The notes beneath the pieces were generated by a model that did not search any database, was not told where the DNA came from, and saw only the letters and a list, made by a program, of their open reading frames with translations. The translations under genes were made by a program, and so were the position numbers. Source: Pseudomonadota bacterium (GTDB lineage: Bacteria > Pseudomonadota > Alphaproteobacteria > Acetobacterales > Acetobacteraceae). Taken from it: a stretch of 5,874 nt of DNA. The DNA lies in contig JAKBCB010000253.1 in assembly GCA_021808185.1 (NCBI GenBank), positions 1 to 5,874 of the forward strand, given 5' to 3'. How positions within the stretch are numbered: position 1 is the first letter of the stretch; every line of letters starts with the position of its first letter. Positions 1 through 4,705 of the stretch are shown in pieces.

Positions 1-354
1 CAGTCCGGGCAAGTACCGATGGGGCCATCCCCGCGTGGGCGGGGGAACCCAAAGTTTTTCGCGCTGCTCAACACGATGGCGGGGGCCATCCCCGCGTGGG
101 CGGGGGAACCGTGGGGCATGACGACCAGGCGCTCTACGTCCAGGGGCCATCCCCGCGTGGGCGGGGGAACCGCCCGAGCAGCGCGGCCCGCGCGTCGCCG
201 GCGGGGGCCATCCCCGCGTGGGCGGGGGAACCAGCCTTCGCGGCGCCGCGAACCTCGCGCTTCGGGGGCCATCCCCGCGTGGGCGGGGGAACCTGCGCAT
301 GTCTCATCCTCGGTTTCAGCCGGCGGGGGCCATCCCCGCGTGGGCGGGGGAACC
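1..354 (-). CRISPR. Type I-E CRISPR array, leader-proximal end (6 repeats, truncated by window edge)
   Basis: Six identical 29-nt repeats lie at 21-49, 82-110, 143-171, 204-232, 265-293 and 326-354. They are separated by five unrelated spacers of exactly 32 nt (50-81, 111-142, 172-203, 233-264, 294-325). Positions 1-20 are the start, in crRNA orientation, of a sixth spacer cut by the window edge, so the array continues beyond it. Read on the minus strand the repeat begins GGTTCCCCC and ends GGGGATGGCCCC, the usual I-E form, and it points away from cas2. The array is therefore transcribed on the minus strand, in the same direction as the cas genes, and new spacers should enter at 354. The newest spacer should be 294-325. 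The uniform spacer length and lack of repeat decay fit an array that is or was recently maintained. Spacer targets cannot be named from sequence alone. Confidence 0.98.
326..354 (-). repeat. Leader-proximal CRISPR repeat with Cas6e hairpin and processing site
   Basis: This is the repeat next to the leader, and all six visible copies are the same. In crRNA orientation, repeat positions 6-11 (CCCCGC) pair with 16-21 (GCGGGG) around a 4-nt loop CCAC, giving a 6-bp GC-only stem. By analogy with E. coli I-E, Cas6e should cut after G21 at the 3' base of the stem. That would leave the 8-nt 5' handle AUGGCCCC on each mature crRNA, the same length and position as the E. coli handle AUAAACCG. An additional C at repeat position 5 faces A22, so the seventh U-A pair found in E. 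coli is displaced by a C-A mismatch or a bulge. The hairpin is seen directly. The cleavage site is inferred from the family. Confidence 0.9.
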
Positions 355-405
355 TCTGCCCCATAAAAGCCTGTTCTTATTCACTTGTCAAAGAATCGGG
401 CGATG
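355..405 (-). promoter_or_regulatory. CRISPR leader between cas2 and the array
   Basis: This is the 51-nt non-coding stretch between the cas2 stop codon and the first repeat. About 45% of its bases are G or C, clearly lower than in the flanking genes. In type I-E the leader directs Cas1-Cas2 integration and carries the pre-crRNA promoter. This one is short, so the integration signals, the promoter and the end of cas2 are packed together. I see no sequence resembling the IHF consensus WATCAANNNNTTR on either strand. I see no terminator hairpin between cas2 and the array, so cas mRNA could read through into the array. Confidence 0.85.
363..391 (-). promoter_or_regulatory. Predicted pre-crRNA promoter (-35 TTGACA, -10 TTTTAT, 17-bp spacing)
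   Basis: On the minus strand a perfect sigma70-type -35 hexamer TTGACA lies at 391-386. Exactly 17 nt further on is TTTTAT at 368-363, which matches 4 of 6 positions of TATAAT, including the conserved final A and T. Only eight bases (GGGGCAGA) separate this -10 from the first repeat. A start site at the usual distance falls on the last leader purines or the first repeat base (about 357-353). Placement in the leader and orientation toward the array support a pre-crRNA promoter. The start site itself is inferred. Confidence 0.72.
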
Positions 406-699
406 TCAACCGCGGCGGACCAGCAGCACGCTGTCGAGGTCTGCCAGCGTCCGTGGCGGCAGGCCGAGTGTCAACAGACCGAGCCGCCCAGGTGCCGCAT
501 CGTCCTTCCAGACCAGCGTGATCGATCCGCCGGGCGCGCCGTCCCACCAGCCCGACAGCACCGCCCAGACACGTTCCCTGACGCCACGCGACAACTCGGG
601 CGAGACGAACACGCCGGGGCCGATCTCTGGCATGATGGACGCCAGAAAGCCGCGATAGCGGTCGGCCACGTCGCGCGTCACCACGATCGTCATCGGCAT
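406..699 (-). CDS. cas2: CRISPR-associated endoribonuclease/adaptor Cas2 (type I-E)
   Basis: Cas2 dimerises and bridges two Cas1 dimers to form the spacer-integration complex. In E. coli its role there is structural rather than catalytic. The product is 97 aa (E. coli Cas2 is 94). It opens MPMTIVVTRDVADRYRGF, lining up residue for residue with E. coli MSMLVVVTENVPPRLRG, which favours the ATG at 697-699 over the in-frame ATG at 691-693. The middle segment RERVWAVLSGWW and the C-terminal LDSVLLVRRG are also typical of I-E Cas2, which ends in a strand that contacts Cas1. The start overlaps the cas1 stop by one base (TGATG on the minus strand) and has no visible Shine-Dalgarno, so translation is probably coupled to cas1. 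It is the last gene before the leader. Confidence 0.97.
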   Translation of the reverse strand: MPMTIVVTRDVADRYRGFLASIMPEIGPGVFVSPELSRGVRERVWAVLSGWWDGAPGGSITLVWKDDAAPGRLGLLTLGLPPRTLADLDSVLLVRRG

Positions 700-1574
700 C
701 AGTCGGCGGCCGGTTCGGCGAACAGCGCCTTGATGCGGTCGATCATGGCGGGAATCACCTGGTCGCGCCGCAGCCGCTCGCCCACCATCCGGCGGGTCAT
801 ACGCTCGATCGAGTCCGCAGGGCGTTTCTGCACGACCAGTGCCGCCTTGAAAGCGCACGGCACCGTCAGCGCGTCGCGAAACAAATCGGCGATGTCGAGG
901 ATGAAGCTCTGTCCCGAGTCCTCGTGGATGAACCCGAGTTGCGGGATCGCCGCCGTCGCCGCGACCGCGATGGCGGCCGCCGCCTCGACGGCACTGGCGG
1001 CATGGTTCAGCGCCTGGTTCGGCAGGTCCGCCGCCAGCGGGTCGCCCCGGTCGTAGCGCCGGCCGTTCCAGCGAATGCCGATGCGCTCCGCCGTCAGCCG
1101 ATAGATCTCCTTGACCCGCGCGCCCTCGATCCCCCGCAGCACGGCGATGTCGCGATGCGGCAGCACCTCGCCGAGCCGCCATGCATACATCCGGCGCGCC
1201 ACCGCCATCCGCGCGCCCTTCTCGTCGGCCCAGGCGCGCACCTGTGCCCGCGCCAGCGCGGAACTGTCGGGCATCAAGGGTTGTGCGGTATAAAGCCGCA
1301 CCCCATCCTCGCCGATCGCGGAAAGGCCGGTGCCGTGCCGCGCCAGCAGCCGCAGTGCGTCGTGGCTGACGGACGAGCCGGGGCCAAGCAGCAGCAGCGA
1401 CAAGGACTGGTGCGGAATGCGGTAGTCGCCGGCGACAACAAGCTCGCTGCCGGCGGCAACGAAGCGCAGGCAGCCATCCTCGACCGAGAGCGCGCCGCGT
1501 TCCAGATACAGCAGCCCGTGCCGGTCCGCGTGCGGCAGCCGCGCCTGCTCCAGCCCAAGGCGGCCCTTCAACAC
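699..1574 (-). CDS. cas1: CRISPR-associated integrase Cas1 (type I-E)
   Basis: Cas1 is the metal-dependent integrase that joins prespacer 3' ends to the leader-repeat junction, working with Cas2. From the chosen start it has 291 aa (E. coli about 305). Catalytic residues are visible: E150 in LRGIEGARV, H217 in LGFIHEDSG, and D227 and D230 in ILDIADLF. These equal E. coli E141, H208, D218 and D221 with a constant offset of nine. The N-terminal beta domain covers roughly residues 1-90 and the helical catalytic domain the rest. I chose the GTG at 1572-1574 (protein start MLKGRLGLEQARLPHADRHG) because it matches the family N-terminus (E. coli PIPLKDR) and lies 4 nt after the cas6e stop. A TTG follows directly at 1569-1571. 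The reading frame stays open to 1637, but that part overlaps cas6e and resembles no Cas1. The gene looks intact and active. Confidence 0.97.
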   Translation of the reverse strand: MLKGRLGLEQARLPHADRHGLLYLERGALSVEDGCLRFVAAGSELVVAGDYRIPHQSLSLLLLGPGSSVSHDALRLLARHGTGLSAIGEDGVRLYTAQPLMPDSSALARAQVRAWADEKGARMAVARRMYAWRLGEVLPHRDIAVLRGIEGARVKEIYRLTAERIGIRWNGRRYDRGDPLAADLPNQALNHAASAVEAAAAIAVAATAAIPQLGFIHEDSGQSFILDIADLFRDALTVPCAFKAALVVQKRPADSIERMTRRMVGERLRRDQVIPAMIDRIKALFAEPAAD

Positions 1575-1578
1575 GGCG

Positions 1579-2304
1579 CTACACCGGGCGGAGCAGCAGC
1601 ATGCCGAAGCCGAACGCACGATGGCGGCCGACGCCACGCGCCAGCAGTGCCGCGAAGCGGTCCGGGTCGGCGACGGCGAGGACTCCGCTGAAACTGGCGT
1701 CCGGCCCGCGCAGCCCCCGCGGCTTTCGCGCGCTATCCCGCCGCATCGTCGTCGTCAGGCGGAAGCTGTCCAGGATGAGCTGTTCCGGCCGCGCGCCCCC
1801 CTCGGCCAGCCGTTGCGCGAGCCACGCCTGATAGACGTCGCCCCGGCTGGGGCCGGCGCCGGGCGCGGTGCCCTCGATCGCGGCAAGAAACGCATCGCGC
1901 TCGCGCGTGTGCGCGCGGTCGCCGGCACGGTCGGTGCGCACCACCGGGCGGACGCGCAACGAGAAGCCGAGGCGCCGGCCCTCGGCGAAGCGGTCCGGCA
2001 TCGGCTTTTCCGCCAGATCGGCAAGGCCGAGAAACCCCGCGACATCGGGTTCGGCGAAGGCGCTTGCATGCTCGCGCAGCGCGGCGGCGGCATGGCCGGA
2101 ATAAGCCAGCAGCCTGGCTGGGCGCGCCGCGTCGCGCACCAGCGCGAACGGCGCGGGCGCGAGATCGCCAAAGGCCGCGCGCAGGGCGGCATGAAGCGCG
2201 TAGCCGAGATCGTCATCCTGCCGCGCATGCAACAGCCGTTGCGGCTCCGCCCAGCGGATCAGCCACGACAGGTCGGGGGCGAGTTGCAGCATGGTCAGGG
2301 TCAC
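1579..2304 (-). CDS. cas6e: Cascade subunit and pre-crRNA endoribonuclease Cas6e (Cse3/CasE)
   Basis: Cas6e binds the repeat hairpin, cuts the pre-crRNA at the 3' base of the stem and stays bound at the crRNA 3' end as part of Cascade. The product is 241 aa, longer than E. coli CasE (199) or T. thermophilus Cse3 (211). His38 in DDDLGYALHAALRAAFG aligns with the catalytic E. coli His20 in YQLHQGLWHLF. The C-terminal glycine-rich loop GVGRHRAFGFGMLLLRP (224-240) matches E. coli GIGPAKSMGCGLLSLAP. In between are a basic segment (about 104-136, FSLRVRPVVR then HTRERDAF) and a linker rich in A, G and P (about 143-155) that add length. The start is a GTG overlapping the cas5e TGA by four bases (GTGA), so coupled translation is likely. 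An in-frame ATG at 2290-2292 would give a protein four residues shorter. Confidence 0.95.
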   Translation of the reverse strand: MTLTMLQLAPDLSWLIRWAEPQRLLHARQDDDLGYALHAALRAAFGDLAPAPFALVRDAARPARLLAYSGHAAAALREHASAFAEPDVAGFLGLADLAEKPMPDRFAEGRRLGFSLRVRPVVRTDRAGDRAHTRERDAFLAAIEGTAPGAGPSRGDVYQAWLAQRLAEGGARPEQLILDSFRLTTTMRRDSARKPRGLRGPDASFSGVLAVADPDRFAALLARGVGRHRAFGFGMLLLRPV

Positions 2305-3008
2305 GGCGCCACCCCCGCCGGCGGCAGGCGCCGCAGCCGCACCGTGCGGGTGCCGCCATGCACGCCGGAGTGCCAGTCACGCTGGTCGCTCCATGGGATC
2401 GTTTCGTCGCCCGGCGCGGGCGGTTCGCCGCCGGGAAGCAGCACGCGCGACGAAACCCCCTCGGGCGGCAAGGTGGCCAGGGCTTCGAGCAGCCCATCGG
2501 CTTCGACGATTCCGGCGCAGATGCGCGCGCTCGGCAGGCAGGGTTTGCGGCCGAGGAACAGCGGCCGGGCCGGTTCATCGAGGGATGCGGCGAGCATGGC
2601 AAGGCTCGGCGCCTCCTCGGCGGGGTCGAGCCGCAGCGCCACCACCACGCGCTTGTCGGCGTCGTGGTCGCGCTGACGGATATGCGGCGAATTGTAGGTG
2701 GCGGCGCCACCGTCGCGGCCCTCCGGCGCGCCGCGGGTGGTCCAGCCCCTGTCGTCCTTGCCCAGTTGCGCGGTCTGAAAATCCGTCAGCCGCGTGCCCT
2801 CGCGGTCGATGCGCGCGGCGTAGTGCAGCCGCGCCTGGAGCCGGGCCAGCGCCGCGCGATCGGTGCGCCGCAAGCCCAGGGCGTTGCCCAGCAGGCCGGT
2901 GAGCATGGAGGCTGCCGGAAAATCCGCGATCACGCCGCGCGCATCGACCATCTCCCCGCCGAACGCGAGCAGCGGGCCCTCGAGCAGCAGCCGCAAATAG
3001 CTGGCCAT
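2301..3008 (-). CDS. cas5e: Cascade subunit Cas5e (CasD)
   Basis: Cas5e caps the 5' handle of the crRNA and joins the Cas7 backbone to Cse1. The product is 235 aa (E. coli CasD 224). The RAMP-type N-terminus MASYLRLLLEGPLLAFGG is followed by the family segment FPAASMLTGLLGNALGL (30-46), then DFQT (77-80), the thumb-like region PHIRQRDHDADKRVVVALRL (108-127), RPLFLGRKPCLPS (148-160) and a C-terminal DWHSGVHGGTRTVRLR (211-226). The ATG at 3006-3008 is chosen because it starts the conserved N-terminus and lies one base after the cas7e stop. A GAGG at 3018-3021, nine bases upstream, can serve as Shine-Dalgarno. The frame stays open further upstream to 3137, but that part overlaps cas7e and is arginine-rich noise. 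Confidence 0.95.
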   Translation of the reverse strand: MASYLRLLLEGPLLAFGGEMVDARGVIADFPAASMLTGLLGNALGLRRTDRAALARLQARLHYAARIDREGTRLTDFQTAQLGKDDRGWTTRGAPEGRDGGAATYNSPHIRQRDHDADKRVVVALRLDPAEEAPSLAMLAASLDEPARPLFLGRKPCLPSARICAGIVEADGLLEALATLPPEGVSSRVLLPGGEPPAPGDETIPWSDQRDWHSGVHGGTRTVRLRRLPPAGVAP

Positions 3009-3009
3009 G

Positions 3010-4155
3010 TCAGGTGGCCTCGGCCCGCACGGCCACCCCCGCCCACGCGGCAACATCGTCGAGACTGCCGGGCCGCGCGACACCGGGCAGGTCCACCGGC
3101 GCAGTACACAGCGCCGCCCGCATCTCCGGCGCGCCATAGGCGCCGTCGATGGATTCCAGATGGGCGCGCAGTGCCGCCAGCGCCGCGCCGAGCAGATCGT
3201 CCGACGCCAGCGGGACGGGCTTGCGGAACGCCCCGGCCAGCGATCGCGGCTGGCGCCGCCCAGTCTCCACCAGCATCAGGTCGGCATAGGCGTATGGCGC
3301 GGTGCTGCCCTTCTTGGCGCCGGGCGAGACGGTGGCGATCAGGTGCAGCAGGTGCTCGACGACGCGGGCCGCCAAGGCACGGTCGCCGCCGAGATTATCG
3401 ACCAGCGCGCCCACGTCGATGACGACATAGCCATAGAACAGGCCGGAGGTCAGTTCCGTCTCGAAAATGCCGGCGGTGCCGGCCTCGCCGGGATCCAGGC
3501 GGCGCAGATCATCGACCACGGTGAAGTAGTCGCTCTCGCTTTCCTCGGCATGCACGGTGAAGGCATGGGCGACATGGATCGCGGCATCGGTGTTGGCCTC
3601 CGGGTCGGAGGTCACCATGCGGCCGAACAGCGCCGATTCCAGACCGGCGGCGAGATTGCCGGCGACCTCGCGCATCGCGGCGAGATTTTTCTTGCCATCG
3701 CCCTTGCCGATCGCCGCCTCGATCGCGGCCTCGGCCGGCTTGGCGCCGCCAGCCGCGGCGGCCTGTCGCGCGAGTTGCGTCAGGTAGTCGATTTCCGGCC
3801 GGCCGAGCAGCAACGCCTGCCGGCTCTTGATGTCGACGTTCTTGTCGCCGAACAGTTTCTTCACCAGCGCGACCTTGATCGCCTCGACCACGTCGGGGGC
3901 AGCGCCGGCAATGGCGGGGAGGATTTCCCGCTCCACCACCTCACGCGAGCGCACCGCCATCGGCGCGCCGACATGGGCCAGCCCCCAGTCATCCTCGGCC
4001 ACGCGCCAGTGCCGCTTGAGGCATTGCGAGGAGACGCGAATGCGCGAGGCCCCACCATAGGGCAGCCGCTTGGCCAGACCGGCATCGTCGCGGTTCAGCA
4101 GCACGGCGGGATAGGAGGACAGCGTGTGGATCTGCACGAAGCGCGGCGAGGACAT
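3010..4155 (-). CDS. cas7e: Cascade backbone subunit Cas7e (Cse4/CasC)
   Basis: Cas7e coats the spacer part of the crRNA. Six copies form the helical backbone of E. coli Cascade. The product is 381 aa (E. coli CasC 363). The N-terminus is diagnostic: FVQIHTLSSYPAVLLNRDD (6-24, with the NRDD motif at 21-24), then YGGASRIRVSSQCLKRHWR (33-51), matching E. coli NRDDMNMQK and GGKRRVRISSQSLKRAMR. Further family segments are HVAHAFTVH (194-202), DYFTVVDDL (209-217), FYGYVVIDVGAL (240-251) and GAKKGSTAPYAYADLM (279-294). The ATG at 4153-4155 starts the conserved N-terminus and has AGGAA nine bases upstream. It is the only gene here preceded by a real gap (28 nt), and its ribosome binding site lies in a small inverted repeat. 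This may set a separate translation rate suited to the high copy number of Cas7. Confidence 0.97.
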   Translation of the reverse strand: MSSPRFVQIHTLSSYPAVLLNRDDAGLAKRLPYGGASRIRVSSQCLKRHWRVAEDDWGLAHVGAPMAVRSREVVEREILPAIAGAAPDVVEAIKVALVKKLFGDKNVDIKSRQALLLGRPEIDYLTQLARQAAAAGGAKPAEAAIEAAIGKGDGKKNLAAMREVAGNLAAGLESALFGRMVTSDPEANTDAAIHVAHAFTVHAEESESDYFTVVDDLRRLDPGEAGTAGIFETELTSGLFYGYVVIDVGALVDNLGGDRALAARVVEHLLHLIATVSPGAKKGSTAPYAYADLMLVETGRRQPRSLAGAFRKPVPLASDDLLGAALAALRAHLESIDGAYGAPEMRAALCTAPVDLPGVARPGSLDDVAAWAGVAVRAEAT

Positions 4156-4164
4156 GGGGCGGCG

Positions 4165-4169
4165 TTCCT
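4165..4169 (-). promoter_or_regulatory. Shine-Dalgarno of cas7e (AGGAA, 9-nt spacing)
   Basis: On the minus strand AGGAA precedes the cas7e ATG by nine bases within the 28-nt cse2-cas7e gap. It is one of the clearer ribosome binding sites in the operon. It also forms one arm of an imperfect inverted repeat at 4165-4178 (UUCC and GGAA flanking a 6-nt loop in the mRNA), which could partly mask it. A strong independent site here fits the six-fold need for Cas7, but that link is inference. Confidence 0.6.
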
Positions 4170-4183
4170 GTCAGGGAAAATGG

Positions 4184-4705
4184 TCAGGCGGCGTCCGACG
4201 GCTTGGCTTCGGCGCGGTAGTAGTCGCGGGCGATGCGCAACCGCTCGGCTTCGCCACCGCCCCGGAGCACGAGGCGGGACAATTCGTATGGGTTGAGGGA
4301 CTCGCCCTTGGCGACGAGGAACCGGACCATGCGCGGCAGCACGACATCGAACTCCGCGCCGCGCGCCTCCAGCAGCCGCGTGAGCCGGCCTTCGGAGTAA
4401 CCGGCGGCGAACAGCGCGGCACCGAGCGACGGGCCGCCGCGATGCTGGTCGGGTGCCGCGAGCGCCAGCAGATGCACCAGCAGCGTCCAGCGGTGCATGG
4501 CGTCGCCGCCGAGCCAGTCATCGGGCACGTAGCGCGCCAGCAGCCGGTGCAGGGCCGGCGCATTGGGTGCGCCCTGTTTCGGGTCCAGCCGGCGAAGCTC
4601 CGCCAGCGGGCCGGTGCCAAAAGAGTCGTGGGCAATACGCGCGGCGATCTCGCCCACTGCGTCGTCCCACGTCCGCGTTGCGTCGGCGCTGTCAGCCTGG
4701 GTCAT
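4184..4705 (-). CDS. cse2: Cascade small subunit Cse2 (CasB)
   Basis: Cse2 forms a dimer along the belly of Cascade and stabilises the displaced non-target strand and the crRNA-DNA hybrid. It has no known enzymatic activity. The product is 173 aa (E. coli CasB about 160) and predicted mostly helical. Recognisable family segments are GTGPLAELRRLDP (30-42), GPSLGAALFAAGYSEGRLTR (91-110), RFLVAKGESLNPYELSRLVL (128-147) and RIARDYYR (157-164), with many basic residues for nucleic acid contact. I chose the ATG at 4703-4705 because GGAGG lies nine bases upstream (4715-4719) and the protein begins at the conserved region. The frame upstream of it is proline-rich and overlaps cse1. The 5' end overlaps the end of cse1 by 14 bases, so the two are likely translated in a coupled way. 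Confidence 0.94.
   Translation of the reverse strand: MTQADSADATRTWDDAVGEIAARIAHDSFGTGPLAELRRLDPKQGAPNAPALHRLLARYVPDDWLGGDAMHRWTLLVHLLALAAPDQHRGGPSLGAALFAAGYSEGRLTRLLEARGAEFDVVLPRMVRFLVAKGESLNPYELSRLVLRGGGEAERLRIARDYYRAEAKPSDAA

Noticed and set aside
355..405. Rho-independent terminator between cas2 and the array
   Set aside because: There is no GC-rich hairpin followed by a T-run on the minus strand. The only T-run (TTTT at 368-365) belongs to the likely -10 element.
19..658. Open frames across the array and leader on the plus strand and one on the minus strand, with a repeating Pro-Arg-Gly-Arg-Gly-Asn pattern
   Set aside because: They are translations of the CRISPR repeat and its spacers. 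The repetition follows the 61-nt repeat-spacer period and no ribosome binding site or family match supports them.
700..1182. N-terminal extension of the frame that contains cas2
   Set aside because: The upstream part lies inside cas1 in a different phase and does not resemble Cas2. The conserved protein starts at MPMTIVV.
1575..1637. 21-residue N-terminal extension of Cas1
   Set aside because: It overlaps the end of cas6e, is Ala/Cys/Ser-rich noise, and lacks similarity to the Cas1 N-terminus. The GTG at 1574 fits the family start.
2064..4296. Long plus-strand frames (2064-3422 and 3007-4296) opposite cas6e, cas5e and cas7e
   Set aside because: They are antisense shadows typical of GC-rich coding DNA, rich in Arg, Ala, Gly and Pro, and they overlap intact, well-recognised cas genes.
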